Positions 25,048 to 34,857 are shown, counted from the first letter of the stretch. The stretch is 64,000 nucleotides of DNA from Ohtaekwangia sp. (GCA_021155195.1 JAJNPV010000042.1:248001-312000), one strand, 5' to 3'. Notes: a model not told the origin generated them from the sequence alone. Numbers and translations are program-made.

Positions 25048-25244
25048 AAAGCTTTATTTTCAGGATTGTTGGAAATTGATTGAGATGTTTTATCAAGCGG
25101 CATTTCACTCATTTTAGTAATAAATTTTTTATTAGCAGTAAAAGCCCACCATAATAAACCAATGAAGAAAAGAAAGAAGATGATGAATGAAATCACCGGC
25201 CAGATGGCGATGTGATCAATACTTTGCAAAACATTCTTATACAT
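25044..25244 (-). CDS. ccoQ: CcoQ-like small oxidase subunit
   Basis: The 66-residue protein has a single membrane helix (about 15-35, WPVISFIIFFLFFIGLLWW) followed by a short polar tail, the usual form of CcoQ/FixQ. It sits between ccoNO and ccoP, overlapping ccoP by 4 bases. CcoQ stabilises the oxidase complex. Confidence 0.85.
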   Translation of the reverse strand: MYKNVLQSIDHIAIWPVISFIIFFLFFIGLLWWAFTANKKFITKMSEMPLDKTSQSISNNPENKAL

Positions 25245-25255
25245 AGTGAACAGAT

Positions 25256-27394
25256 TTAGTGCTGTGGTTTTAATCCTGCTGTTTTCTCGCCTTTGATGTC
25301 TGTGCCCAATCTTTGTAGATAAGCTATGAGTGCAATGATTTCTGCATCAGGCACAACTTCAATACCGTCTGCCTTTAGTGTGGCAGAAATATTTTCAGCT
25401 TGTTTTTCCAATTCATCACCTGCTGCATTCTCATATCCAATTTCATAGGGAACTCCAATTTTCCTCATGGCAGAAATTTTTCCGCTTGTTTCATTCTTAT
25501 CGATAACCTGATCAAATAGCCATGGATAAGCAGGCATGATGGATCCTGTTGAAACTGCATCGGGTGCAAGCATGTGATTATAGTGCCAGGTATTTGAATA
25601 TTTGCTCCCGATGCGATGTAAGTCAGGTCCAGTGCGTTTGGATCCCCATAAAAATGGGTGATCATAAACAAATTCACCGGCCTTACTATATTCACCATAG
25701 CGTTCTGTTTCAGATCGGAAAGGTCGTATCATTTGTGTGTGACAGTTCACACATCCTTCCCGCACATAGATATCGCGCCCATGCAATTCAAGAGGTGTAT
25801 AAGGTTTTACACTCGTAATGGTTGGCACATTTGACTTTATCAGAAACGTTGGAACCATCTCAATAGCACCTCCTATCAGTATGGCTATAAGTGATAGCAC
25901 TGTAAACAACACAGGCTTGTTCTCTAATACTCTATGATGCCAACCACCGCTTGTCGAGATATAATTCTTTACAAGAGGTGCCGCTTCAGTTTCTTCATTG
26001 GCAACAAAGTTTCCAGCGTAGGCAGTTTTGATGAGATTGTAGGTCATCATGATTGCACCTGTTAAGTAGAGTCCACCACCTATTGCGCGTAAAGCGTGGA
26101 GTGGAAGGATCTGAACGGTAGTTTCCAGAAAGTTCTTATACACTAAAAACCCTTCGGCATTAAATTCTTTCCACATCAAGCTTTGAACTACCCCTGAAAC
26201 ATACATGGGTAGGGCATAGAAAATAATCCCTAATGTGCCAATCCAGAAGTGAGTGTTGGCAAGTTTGGTGGAATAAAGTTTGGTGTTCCACATGCGAGGA
26301 ACCATCCAATACAAAATCGCAAAGATCATGAACCCATTCCAACCAAGTCCACCTACGTGAACGTGAGCTACAATCCAATCGGTAAAATGAGCAATTGCAT
26401 TTACATTTTTTAGGGATAGGAGTGGGCCTTCTAAAGTTGCCATGCCATAAGCAGTAATGGCCACTACCATAAATTTTAGTACAACATCTTCGCGCACGCG
26501 ATCCCAGGCACCTCGCAAAGTCATGAGCCCATTTAACATACCTCCCCACGAAGGAGCGATTAACATAATTGAAAATACAACTCCTAAGGATTGTGCCCAG
26601 TCGGGTAATGAGGTATATAGTAGATGATGAGGGCCTGCCCAGATATAAATAAAAATTAACGACCAGAAGTGAATAATTGAAAGACGATAGGAATATACAG
26701 GACGGTTAGCCGCCTTTGGTAGATAATAGTACATGATTCCCAGGAATGGAGTGGTAAGAAAAAATGCTACCGCATTATGACCATACCACCATTGTACTAA
26801 AGCATCTTGCACGCCCGCATACCAGGAGTAGCTTTTAAAGAATGTTACCGGTATTGCAAATGAGTTTACAACGTGTAGTACTGCAACGGTAATAAAGGTG
26901 GCAATATAAAACCAGATTGATACGTACATATGTCGTTCCCTCCGTTTTATGATGGTGCCAATCATATTCCATCCAAAGACCACCCAGATTATGGTAATAG
27001 CAATATCAATTGGCCATTCGAGCTCTGCATATTCTTTTGATGTAGTCAGACCAAGTGGAAGTGTAATGGCTGCGGCCAGTATAATTAATTGCCAACCCCA
27101 AAAGTGAATCCAGCTAAGGGTATCGCTAAGCATACGTGTTTTTAACAAACGCTGCATTGAGTAGTATATTCCTGCAAACATCGCATTGCCTACAAATGCA
27201 AAGATGATGGCATTGGTATGCAGGGGGCGAATTCTACCAAATGAAGTGTATTGTAAATCGAAATTGAAGATGGGATATACAAGTTGAATGGCTGCCGTAA
27301 GCCCAACCAGCATGCCCACTAGCCCAAAGATTACTGTGGCAATCATAAAGGCTTTTACAATCTTGTTATCGTAACTGAATTTTTCCAATTCCAT
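25256..27394 (-). CDS. ccoN: cbb3 oxidase fused subunits I and II, CcoNO
   Basis: The 712-residue protein fuses the catalytic CcoN (1 to about 480, 12 or more helices) to the monohaem subunit CcoO (about 500-712). Haem and CuB ligands can be placed at His59 (RPLHTNA), His206 (WYGHNAVA), His256-His257 (GPHHLLY) and His344/His346 (AHVHVGGLGWNG). The CcoO haem site is CVNCH at 548-552, followed by RPFRSETERYG. The enzyme is the high-affinity terminal oxidase that reduces oxygen at low tension and pumps protons. The fusion is normal in Bacteroidota. A tandem Crp/Fnr-type site lies upstream within ccoS. Confidence 0.97.
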   Translation of the reverse strand: MELEKFSYDNKIVKAFMIATVIFGLVGMLVGLTAAIQLVYPIFNFDLQYTSFGRIRPLHTNAIIFAFVGNAMFAGIYYSMQRLLKTRMLSDTLSWIHFWGWQLIILAAAITLPLGLTTSKEYAELEWPIDIAITIIWVVFGWNMIGTIIKRRERHMYVSIWFYIATFITVAVLHVVNSFAIPVTFFKSYSWYAGVQDALVQWWYGHNAVAFFLTTPFLGIMYYYLPKAANRPVYSYRLSIIHFWSLIFIYIWAGPHHLLYTSLPDWAQSLGVVFSIMLIAPSWGGMLNGLMTLRGAWDRVREDVVLKFMVVAITAYGMATLEGPLLSLKNVNAIAHFTDWIVAHVHVGGLGWNGFMIFAILYWMVPRMWNTKLYSTKLANTHFWIGTLGIIFYALPMYVSGVVQSLMWKEFNAEGFLVYKNFLETTVQILPLHALRAIGGGLYLTGAIMMTYNLIKTAYAGNFVANEETEAAPLVKNYISTSGGWHHRVLENKPVLFTVLSLIAILIGGAIEMVPTFLIKSNVPTITSVKPYTPLELHGRDIYVREGCVNCHTQMIRPFRSETERYGEYSKAGEFVYDHPFLWGSKRTGPDLHRIGSKYSNTWHYNHMLAPDAVSTGSIMPAYPWLFDQVIDKNETSGKISAMRKIGVPYEIGYENAAGDELEKQAENISATLKADGIEVVPDAEIIALIAYLQRLGTDIKGEKTAGLKPQH

Positions 27395-27427
27395 AGAGGT
27401 ATGATTTTTTGAGATGTTTAATGAGTG

Positions 27428-27494
27428 TAAAAATAGAGCGCAACGCTGTTTGGCATTCCTGACTGCAGTTAGGGAGTAACCTGATTTTTGTCAG
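27428..27494 (-). promoter_or_regulatory. ccoNO promoter with tandem Crp/Fnr-type sites
   Basis: Minus-strand -7-like TATTTTTA lies at 27435-27428. A near-complete site CTGACTGCAGTTAG (27459-27472) is centred 34 bp upstream, and a strong site CTGATTTTTGTCAG (27481-27494) a further 22 bp up. The strong site lies inside the last codons of ccoS, so ccoNO has its own promoter within the cluster. Confidence 0.7.
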
Positions 27495-27651
27495 GCTTTG
27501 CATCATTCTTTTTTTTAGGCTCAAATAACATTCGGATGGATGGCGTGTAGGTGTCTTCATATTGCCCACTTTTAACTGACCATAAGAAGGTGACCAGAAA
27601 TAGAATAGCTATTGAAAGACTAACCACAATCAAAACAATAATTATCTCCAT
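27469..27651 (-). CDS. ccoS: CcoS oxidase assembly protein
   Basis: The 60-residue protein has one membrane helix (2-24) followed by FLWSVKSGQYEDTYTPSIRM, the CcoS signature. CcoS is needed for insertion of haem and copper into cbb3 oxidase. It follows the CoA-transferase gene by 2 bases and precedes ccoNO. Its 3' end contains the upstream regulatory site of the ccoNO promoter. Confidence 0.92.
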   Translation of the reverse strand: MEIIIVLIVVSLSIAILFLVTFLWSVKSGQYEDTYTPSIRMLFEPKKKNDAKPDKNQVTP

Positions 27652-27653
27652 GG

Positions 27654-28949
27654 CTAGTAGATGGTTCGTTCAAATTCATAACTCTTAAAGCGGTCAAACG
27701 CTGCTCGTTCTAATTTTTCGCGATGATTGGGATGAGCAATATCGATAAGTGCTTTAGCGCGTTGCCTCATGTTTTTTCCGTAGAGGTAGGCAATGCCATA
27801 CTCGGTAACTATGTAATGTGCGTGAGCGCGTGTAGTGACAACACCTGCACCTGGCTTTAACATAGATACTATCCGGCTAATATTTTTAGCTGTGGTTGAA
27901 GGCAGCGCAATGATTGGCTTACCACCTTCGGAGAGTGATGCACCCCGCACAAAATCCATTTGGCCACCTACACCTGAGTAATGATAGGTTCCAATAGAGT
28001 CTGAGCAAACCTGCCCGGTAATATCTACCTCAATGGCGCTGTTAATGGCAGTTACTTTTGGATTGGTTCGTATAACAGCAGTGTCATTTGTATAATCGAT
28101 GCCAAGCATGGCGATGGAAGGGTTGTCATCCACAAAATCATATAATTTTCTACTTCCTAACATAAAAGAAGAAACCGTTTTGCCGCGATGCTTGCGTTTA
28201 TGTTGATTCGTGATTATTCCATTCTCGATCAGAGGAATGATTCCGTCTGAAAACATTTCGGTATGCATACCAAGTTCTTTGTGATGCATAAGGCTTGCCA
28301 GCACTGCATCGGGTATTGAACCGATACCAGTTTGAAGGGTAGCTCCGTCTTCAACCAGTGATGCGCAATAATCTCCAATTCGTTTATAAATATCAGACGT
28401 GCTCGAACAAACTACTTCCGGTAGTTCTTCTTCGAAGTAGACCATTGCATTAAGGTTATTGACATGAATCATACTGTCGCCATGCGTGCGTGGCATTCGT
28501 GGGTTAACTTGAGCAATAACCTGCTTGGCATTTTTTACAGCGGCCATAGCGGTATCAACCGAGACTCCCAATGAGCAATAGCCATGTTTGTCGGGCGGAG
28601 AAACCTGAATCAACGCAACATCTAAAGGAAGAATCTTTTTCTTAAATAGATTTGGGATTTCACTTAGAAATACCGGAATGTAATCCCCTCGACCATCGTT
28701 TACTGCTTCGCGCACATTGGCAGAAACAAAAAGCGAATTGAGATGAAAATTTTGTTTGTATTTAGGATCTGTAAAGTAGGCTTCACCTTGTTGGCTGATA
28801 CTTGTTAATTCTACACCGTAGAGATCATCTGCACGCTCAACCATCTTTTGTAATAAATGATGCGGAGTTGCGGCACCTCCATGTATAAATACCCGATTCT
28901 CAGACTTAATAATTTTTAAGGCCTCATTGGCCAGTATATATTCTTTCAT
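27654..28949 (-). CDS. Acetyl-CoA hydrolase/transferase family protein
   Basis: The 431-residue protein belongs to the acetyl-CoA hydrolase / 4-hydroxybutyrate CoA-transferase family (family I-like CoA transferases). Recognisable segments are RVFIHGGAATPHHL, VDTAMAAVKNAKQVIAQVNP, LQTGIGSIPDAVLA, GMHTEMFSDGIIPLIENG (probable catalytic Glu region) and YIVTEYGIAYLYGKNMRQRA. It would exchange CoA between acyl groups and acetate or hydrolyse acetyl-CoA. It overlaps ccoI by 4 bases and precedes ccoS by 2, so it is fully embedded in the oxidase-assembly operon. This suggests acetate or acyl-CoA handling is switched on with microaerobic respiration. Confidence 0.92.
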   Translation of the reverse strand: MKEYILANEALKIIKSENRVFIHGGAATPHHLLQKMVERADDLYGVELTSISQQGEAYFTDPKYKQNFHLNSLFVSANVREAVNDGRGDYIPVFLSEIPNLFKKKILPLDVALIQVSPPDKHGYCSLGVSVDTAMAAVKNAKQVIAQVNPRMPRTHGDSMIHVNNLNAMVYFEEELPEVVCSSTSDIYKRIGDYCASLVEDGATLQTGIGSIPDAVLASLMHHKELGMHTEMFSDGIIPLIENGIITNQHKRKHRGKTVSSFMLGSRKLYDFVDDNPSIAMLGIDYTNDTAVIRTNPKVTAINSAIEVDITGQVCSDSIGTYHYSGVGGQMDFVRGASLSEGGKPIIALPSTTAKNISRIVSMLKPGAGVVTTRAHAHYIVTEYGIAYLYGKNMRQRAKALIDIAHPNHREKLERAAFDRFKSYEFERTIY

Positions 28950-31384
28950 ACTGTTTGTTGTTTTAATGTTCTTCCTAATAGATTAACAGCCCCTGTAGAA
29001 AATGCTACCACAGTAATACTGCTTAGTGGCATTAACACAGCTGCAATAAGCGGGGTGAGATGTCCTGTAACTGCAAAGCTTAATGCGATTGCATTGTATA
29101 AAAATGAAATCGCGAAACTTATTTTTAAGACTTGAGTAGAAGCTTTAGCCAAGGTAAGAAACCGATTTAGTTTGCTAATTTGATTTCCTTGTAGAATTCC
29201 ATCGCAAGCTGGACTGAAAACGCTCGTGTCGTCTGTAACGGCAATGCCCACATCACTCTGCTGCAGAGCCCCTGAGTCGTTAAGTCCATCACCTATCATT
29301 AGTACGCTTTTTCCATGTTCTTGCAGTTGCCGAATGAAGTTCAATTTATCCAGTGGACTTTGATCAAAATGAAGTTGAACAGAGGAGCCGAACAGCTTGC
29401 TCATCTTCTCTTCCTCAGCATCATTGTCACCCGAGATCAGGGCAGTACATTTTTCATCCAATTGCCCCAACATGTTTTTTACATTGTTGCGTAGAGATGT
29501 AGTGATAGCGAAATATGCTTTTGGAATAGAGTTAATGGAGACATAAACGTACGAGGCATCTGGATTATGAACGGGGTTATGTTGCGTAAACGTTGCTGAC
29601 CCTATTCTTATAAATTTTCCATTCACGGTTCCCTGTATCCCCTTACCAGGAAATTCAACAAAATCATTTACCAGCGCTTTAGTGGAGCTGCGAATGTGAT
29701 TGGTTACAATTGTACTTAATGGATGAACCGAGTAACTGGTGAGGAGTTTTATATCTCCCAACTCTTCTTTGCTAAGAATTCCTGATTGTTGTATTAAGGG
29801 TTTGTCACCTGTTGTTACAGTGCCTGTTTTATCAAAAACCACAGAATTTATTGAGGCGAGTCTCTCAATGACAGCCGAGTTTTTTACATAAAAGTTATGC
29901 CTGCCAAAAACACGCACTACATTGCCAAAGGTGAAAGGCGCAGCCAGCGATAATGCACATGGGCAAGCAACCATCAATACGGAAGTAACGACCAACCACA
30001 TATTGGAAGCATCTGTATTATACCAATAAATGCCAGTTACTATGGCAATCACCAATACGATCCAGGTAAAGACCCGCGCTACCCGGTCAATAATTTTTTG
30101 ATACCTTTTTTCATTGGGCTTGCTAAACGCATCATGATTCCAAAGGCTGGTGAGTTGGCTTTGAGATGTTTTCTTTTCTACTTTTAGAAGTATTGGTTTT
30201 CCGATCAGCTTACCCCCTGCATAGAGGTAATTATCTGTTGTCGCTTTTACAGGTTTTGATTCACCACTTACAAAACTGTAATCCACATAAGCTACTTCAC
30301 TCAATAACGTGCAATCAGCCGGAATGATTTCTCCATTTCTAATTCGGATTTGATCGCCTGGTTCTAATTCGTAAATGACTACAGGTGTCCACTCGTCACC
30401 AACTTGCTTGTAAACTGCTAACGGAAAATATGATTTAAAATCACGATCGAATGCAAGGCCCTGATAGGTTTTATCCTGAAACCAACGCCCAATAAGAAGA
30501 AAGAAAACTAATCCTGTAAAGGAGTCCATGTACCCCGGCCCTGTATTGGTAATGATATCATAACTACTTCGTATAAATAAAGCAATCAGTCCAATGGCAA
30601 TGGGTACATCAATATTTATCTTGTATTGTCTGAAACTAGTGATTGCCGAGGTGAAATAATCCTGCGAACTATAAAGCAATACGGGTATGGCGACAAGAAT
30701 ATTAACCCACGAAAAAACACGCATCAGTTCATGGTCAGCCTGATCAATTCCAAGGTATTCTGGAAAACTGAACAACATAACGTTGCCAAAACAAAATCCT
30801 GCCAGGGCCAGCTTCCTCAACAGAGAAGTATCGGCACTGCTAACTTTGGTTTCTTTGCTAAGGTTTATTTGAGGCGGATATCCAATTTGATTTAATACGG
30901 TAGCAAGTTCACTAAGTGTAACCTGATCTGGCTTAAAATCTATTCGTACAGTTTTACTTGCAAAATTGACTTCCGATTTTAATACTCCTGGGCATAATCG
31001 TTGCAAATTTTCTAACAACCAAATGCATGAAACGCAATGGATAGTAGGAACATAGAATTGAATTCTGGTAAAATCAGCGGAATCATATTCCACCAATTCT
31101 TTTCGTATCTCTTGTTTATCTAAGTATTGATAAGCATCGCTGTGAGAATCTTTTATTTTGAGCCCGGGGGAAGCAGCTATGTCATAATATTCGCACAACT
31201 CGTTATCGGCCAATATTTCATAAACTGTTTTGCACCCGAGGCAGCAAAATGGTTTATCGTTCATCCACAACGTATCAACGCAAGGTTGCTTACAATGGTA
31301 GCAGACTAAATCGTTTTCTACCTCCGGATCAAGTACGTCATTTCCCATTCGTGCCCTTACTCTTTCTCTAAATGATATGTCCAC
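28946..31384 (-). CDS. ccoI: CcoI copper-transporting P-type ATPase
   Basis: The 812-residue heavy-metal P1B ATPase supplies copper for cbb3 oxidase. It begins with the Cys-rich segment CYHCKQPC and CCLGC (about 28-51) typical of CcoI, then an HMA domain with CVSC (117-120), eight membrane helices, the CPC ion site (VACPCALSLA), the phosphorylation motif DKTGTVT and the hinge GDGLNDSGAL. The N-terminal HxxCxxC pattern distinguishes CcoI from CopA. It overlaps uspA upstream by 28 bases and the CoA-transferase gene downstream by 4. Confidence 0.95.
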   Translation of the reverse strand: MDISFRERVRARMGNDVLDPEVENDLVCYHCKQPCVDTLWMNDKPFCCLGCKTVYEILADNELCEYYDIAASPGLKIKDSHSDAYQYLDKQEIRKELVEYDSADFTRIQFYVPTIHCVSCIWLLENLQRLCPGVLKSEVNFASKTVRIDFKPDQVTLSELATVLNQIGYPPQINLSKETKVSSADTSLLRKLALAGFCFGNVMLFSFPEYLGIDQADHELMRVFSWVNILVAIPVLLYSSQDYFTSAITSFRQYKINIDVPIAIGLIALFIRSSYDIITNTGPGYMDSFTGLVFFLLIGRWFQDKTYQGLAFDRDFKSYFPLAVYKQVGDEWTPVVIYELEPGDQIRIRNGEIIPADCTLLSEVAYVDYSFVSGESKPVKATTDNYLYAGGKLIGKPILLKVEKKTSQSQLTSLWNHDAFSKPNEKRYQKIIDRVARVFTWIVLVIAIVTGIYWYNTDASNMWLVVTSVLMVACPCALSLAAPFTFGNVVRVFGRHNFYVKNSAVIERLASINSVVFDKTGTVTTGDKPLIQQSGILSKEELGDIKLLTSYSVHPLSTIVTNHIRSSTKALVNDFVEFPGKGIQGTVNGKFIRIGSATFTQHNPVHNPDASYVYVSINSIPKAYFAITTSLRNNVKNMLGQLDEKCTALISGDNDAEEEKMSKLFGSSVQLHFDQSPLDKLNFIRQLQEHGKSVLMIGDGLNDSGALQQSDVGIAVTDDTSVFSPACDGILQGNQISKLNRFLTLAKASTQVLKISFAISFLYNAIALSFAVTGHLTPLIAAVLMPLSSITVVAFSTGAVNLLGRTLKQQTV

Positions 31385-32196
31385 ACAGGGGCACTTGTAT
31401 GATTGACAACATCCTCAGCCAGGCTGCCATTCATAATATGGTTCAATCCTTTTCTGCCGTGTGTGGCCATTGCGATTAAATCACCTTTAATGTGGTTGTT
31501 AAAGGCAAGAATGCCTTCTTCCTGGCTAAGATGGTTGAAAATATGAAGCGAGTAGTTTTTCAGCATAAAGCGTTTTGCGAATGCATTTAACCGCTCGTTT
31601 GTAATGGTATCATTTGTAAAACCAGTGATCGTATTAATCCAAACAACATGAAGGTGCGCCTGAAAAAAGTTTTGCATTGCTTTCACTTTCATCACTAAAT
31701 CTTCCTGGCCTTCCGTATCAAGCGAGTTGGGGAACACGATATTTTTAATCTTGTCTTTTAAGTAATTCTTCACAACAATAACAGGCACCGGAGAAAATCG
31801 AACTATCTTTTCGGCATTAGACCCAATGATTATTTCGCGTAATCCGGTAGCTCCGTGCGAACCCAGCATGATAAGATCGCATGATTTTTTTTCGACTACC
31901 TCAAGCACACTGGTAAATGTGGATCCGAATAGAGTATCGAATGTTATTTCAACGCCTGGCGTTGCATGTTTATCGATGAGTTTTTTGAATCGCTTCTCAG
32001 TTTTTTCCTTAAGCTCTTTTAAGAAATCGGCTTCAAAACTTAACGTTGGCATTAGCATGGTGTCGTTAAGCACTGGCAGCTCAATAACATAAACAAGGTG
32101 GATGTTGCCTTTAGATTGTTTAGCTACCTCTAAAGCAAATTTAAAAGCCTGAATAGCAGGCTTAGAAAAATCACAAGGAACCAATATTTTTTTCAT
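31357..32196 (-). CDS. Universal stress protein, tandem domains
   Basis: The 279-residue protein consists of two Usp domains. The first (1 to about 148) begins KKILVPCDFSKPAIQAFK and ends with the nucleotide motif GSHGATGLREIIIGSNAEKI. The second (about 150-279) is degenerate at its start but has ATHGRKGLNHIMNGSLAED. Both have the G-x2-G-x9-G-S type pattern, so ATP binding is plausible. It is the first gene of the uspA-ccoI-CoA transferase-ccoS transcript (28-base overlap with ccoI). It is preceded by the best combination of sites and -7 element in the window. Confidence 0.92.
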   Translation of the reverse strand: MKKILVPCDFSKPAIQAFKFALEVAKQSKGNIHLVYVIELPVLNDTMLMPTLSFEADFLKELKEKTEKRFKKLIDKHATPGVEITFDTLFGSTFTSVLEVVEKKSCDLIMLGSHGATGLREIIIGSNAEKIVRFSPVPVIVVKNYLKDKIKNIVFPNSLDTEGQEDLVMKVKAMQNFFQAHLHVVWINTITGFTNDTITNERLNAFAKRFMLKNYSLHIFNHLSQEEGILAFNNHIKGDLIAMATHGRKGLNHIMNGSLAEDVVNHTSAPVWTYHLEKE

Positions 32197-32212
32197 GGCA
32201 TTTACTTTTTAT

Positions 32213-32278
32213 CAAAAGTATTGTCCCTTAGCCGATGTGCGCTTGACGATGATCAAGGAAAAGGATGACTTATGTCAG
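32213..32278 (-). promoter_or_regulatory. uspA-ccoI promoter with tandem Fnr-type sites
   Basis: Minus-strand TACTTTTG at 32220-32213 is a perfect TAnnTTTG -7 element. A site TTGACGATGATCAA (32243-32256), equal to the FNR consensus TTGAY-N4-RTCAA, is centred 33 bp upstream. A second site ATGACTTATGTCAG (32265-32278) is centred exactly 22 bp further up. With a start about six bases after the -7 box, the proximal site would be near -41.5, the class II position. Confidence 0.78.
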
Positions 32279-32401
32279 GATTCAATAGGGCTATCGTTCA
32301 AGCTGGTCAATATTTTTGGAGAAAACTCGAAAATGGTTCTTATCTTGAAAATTCAATCCGCTGATTTGCCTTAGTGATACTTGTAAAGAGGATAACTTAA
32401 A

Positions 32402-33337
32402 ATGAAATTCCTTCCTAAAGGATTATGGCCTGTTATGCTAACTCCGTTTACTGAAAGTAATGGATTGGATTTGCCCGCGCTTGAACAGCTAACTGAGTTC
32501 TATGTAACTGCAGGGGCAAAGGGTCTTTTTGCCAACTGCCTATCCAGTGAAATGTTTCACCTTACAGATGAAGAACGACTAGTAATTACAAAAACGGTGG
32601 TTAAAGCTTCCAATGGAAAAGTGCCTGTAATTGCAACGGGTTCATTTGGAAACGAAATATCAGTTACAGCCACGTTTATTAAACGAATTTATGATACAGG
32701 TGTTGAAGCAGTGGTTATAAGTACAAGTCAATTATGCATTGAGCCTGATCAGGACGATGTCTTTAAATCTAAAATGGAAACACTCCTTGAGGCAACCGGA
32801 AGTATTCCTTTAGGTTTATATGAATGCCCTGTTCCCTACAAGCGATTGATGTCTCCAGACTTAATGAAATGGATGGCTCACACGAATCGATTTTTATTTC
32901 ATAAAGACACAAGTTGCAATCTTGCGGATATTAAAATGAAACTGAAGGCCATTGAAGGAACCCGACTTGGTTTTTACAATGCGCATATACCCACTGGAGC
33001 AGACTCCATACTTTTTGGTGCACAAGGCCTGGCACCCATCTCCGCTAATTTTTATCCGGAACTTTTAAGCTACCTGTTGGATGCATTGGAGCAGGAAGGT
33101 AAGACAGAAAAACTAGAAAAACTTAACAAGTCATTGATCATGATGGATTCAATAATTCACAACAACTATCCTTACACAGCAAAACAATTTTTGATAGCGA
33201 GAGGGTTAAAGATGACATCAAGTTGTAGAATTTCAAGGGTAAATTGGCAATCAGGAGATTTCAAGAACACAGACAGCGTAATGAATATCTTCAAACAACT
33301 TTGTGAAGAATTGAATATTGAAATAGTTCGCCTTTAA
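32402..33337 (+). CDS. DapA/NAL-superfamily aldolase
   Basis: The 311-residue TIM-barrel protein belongs to the dihydrodipicolinate synthase / N-acetylneuraminate lyase superfamily. The Schiff-base lysine is Lys168 (FLFHKDTSCNL) and the active-site tyrosine Tyr140 (LGLYECPVPYKR). The substrate loop, GTTGE in true DapA, reads NCLSSEMFHLT here, so lysine synthesis is unlikely. With a DgoK-type kinase two genes downstream, a 2-keto-3-deoxy sugar acid is the probable substrate. The three genes (gaps 32 and 18 bases) form one operon with the symporter between them. Confidence 0.85.
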   Translation: MKFLPKGLWPVMLTPFTESNGLDLPALEQLTEFYVTAGAKGLFANCLSSEMFHLTDEERLVITKTVVKASNGKVPVIATGSFGNEISVTATFIKRIYDTGVEAVVISTSQLCIEPDQDDVFKSKMETLLEATGSIPLGLYECPVPYKRLMSPDLMKWMAHTNRFLFHKDTSCNLADIKMKLKAIEGTRLGFYNAHIPTGADSILFGAQGLAPISANFYPELLSYLLDALEQEGKTEKLEKLNKSLIMMDSIIHNNYPYTAKQFLIARGLKMTSSCRISRVNWQSGDFKNTDSVMNIFKQLCEELNIEIVRL

Positions 33338-33369
33338 TTTTTACATTAAGATCAACTCGATAAACTTGC

Positions 33370-34839
33370 ATGAACAGCATTGACTTAAGTGTCTTTTTTA
33401 TTTACATCGTTGGAATTTCAATCTTTGGTGGCTCTTTTTTCAAGAAAGATAGAACACCAGAATCCTACACATTAGGTGATAGTGCTATTCCTGGCTGGGT
33501 GGTTACTATGTCGATCTTTGCTACGTTTGTCAGCAGCATCAGTTACTTAGCGTTACCAGGCAATTCGTTTCTTTCCAATTGGAATGCATTTGCTTTTAGT
33601 TTATCACTCCCAATTGCCTCGTTTATTTCAGTTCGTTTTTTTGTTCCGCTTTATAGAAAAATAAATAGTCCTTCGGCCTACACCTTTATGGAACAACGTT
33701 TTGGTCCGTGGGCGCGAATTTATGTTTCATTATGCTATCTTCTCACACAATTGATGCGTATTGGCACGATCCTGTATTTACTCGCATTAACATTGAATGC
33801 AATTGCGGGGTGGGATATTGCTACGGTTATCATATTCACAGGGCTTGTTGTTGGAATTTATTCCATGATGGGAGGTATATCAGCGGTACTATGGACGGAT
33901 GCTATTCAAGGAATTATTTTAATTCTCGGTGCGGTTGTGTGTGTTGGGTTTATAATGTTTAGTATGCCGGAAGGACCGGGCCAAATTTTTAACATTGCCA
34001 TCAACAATGAAAAATTTGGGCTTGGAAGCTTTGGCTTTAGTTTAGCTGAGCCTACCTTTTGGGTGGTATTAGTTTATGGTGTTTTTATTAATCTGCAGAA
34101 TTATGGAATTGATCAGAATTATGTTCAGCGATACATGACTTCAAAATCGGATAAAGAGGCAAAACGTTCGGCATTGATTGGTGGATTGATGTATGTTCCA
34201 ATATCGGCTCTTTTTCTTTTCATTGGCACGTCACTTTTTGCCTATTACAATTCCGTAGCTGAGTTACCGATGGATCTTCAAGATGTAAATAAGAGTGACC
34301 GGGTATTTCCTTACTTCATTGTAAATGTTTTACCGAAAGGGATGACTGGCCTTTTGATCGCATCCATATTTGCCGCAGGAATGAGTACTATCTCCACAAG
34401 CTTTAATAGTTCAGCAACTGTTTTTCTAACCGATTATTATAGCAAGTATTTTAAGAAAACTGCTTCCGATAAGGAAAGAATTCGTGTCCTATATTTTTCA
34501 ACGGCAGCTATAAGTTTATTAGGAATTACAATTGGAATTGCCATGATTAACGTGAAGAGCGCATTAGATGCGTGGTGGAAACTGGCTTCTATTTTTAGTG
34601 GGGGAATGTTAGGGCTTTTTCTTTTAGGGATCATTTCTAAACATAAAAATGCTGGCGGTGCTATGGTGGGTGTTGTTGCAGGATTAGCAGTTATTATGTG
34701 GTTAAGTCTTTCAAACATCTTCTTAGGTAAAGATGCAATTGGAAATTCATTTCATTCTTACCTCACCATAGTTTTTGGTACGATAACAATTTTTCTAGTT
34801 GGTTTTTTGGTATCGCTTGTTGGAAATAGAAACACCTGA
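33370..34839 (+). CDS. Sodium:solute symporter (SSS family)
   Basis: The 489-residue protein has about 13 membrane helices and SSS-family features: FFKKDRTPESYTLGDSAIPG near the N-terminus, FATFVSSISYLALPGNS in the first core helix, the GGISAVLWTDAIQGIILI segment, NYGIDQNYVQRYMTSKS, and IFAAGMSTISTSFNSSATVF with the Ser/Thr pairs expected to bind sodium. The substrate is probably a sugar acid, judged by the flanking aldolase and DgoK-like kinase. It is the middle gene of that operon. Confidence 0.93.
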   Translation: MNSIDLSVFFIYIVGISIFGGSFFKKDRTPESYTLGDSAIPGWVVTMSIFATFVSSISYLALPGNSFLSNWNAFAFSLSLPIASFISVRFFVPLYRKINSPSAYTFMEQRFGPWARIYVSLCYLLTQLMRIGTILYLLALTLNAIAGWDIATVIIFTGLVVGIYSMMGGISAVLWTDAIQGIILILGAVVCVGFIMFSMPEGPGQIFNIAINNEKFGLGSFGFSLAEPTFWVVLVYGVFINLQNYGIDQNYVQRYMTSKSDKEAKRSALIGGLMYVPISALFLFIGTSLFAYYNSVAELPMDLQDVNKSDRVFPYFIVNVLPKGMTGLLIASIFAAGMSTISTSFNSSATVFLTDYYSKYFKKTASDKERIRVLYFSTAAISLLGITIGIAMINVKSALDAWWKLASIFSGGMLGLFLLGIISKHKNAGGAMVGVVAGLAVIMWLSLSNIFLGKDAIGNSFHSYLTIVFGTITIFLVGFLVSLVGNRNT

Positions 34840-34857
34840 TTACATATCTATAAACTT

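Noticed and set aside
26160..26549. A 129-codon minus-strand frame inside ccoNO
   Set aside because: It is in a shifted frame of the well-conserved oxidase gene; the translation is rich in Cys, Arg and Trp without any fold pattern and is a shadow.
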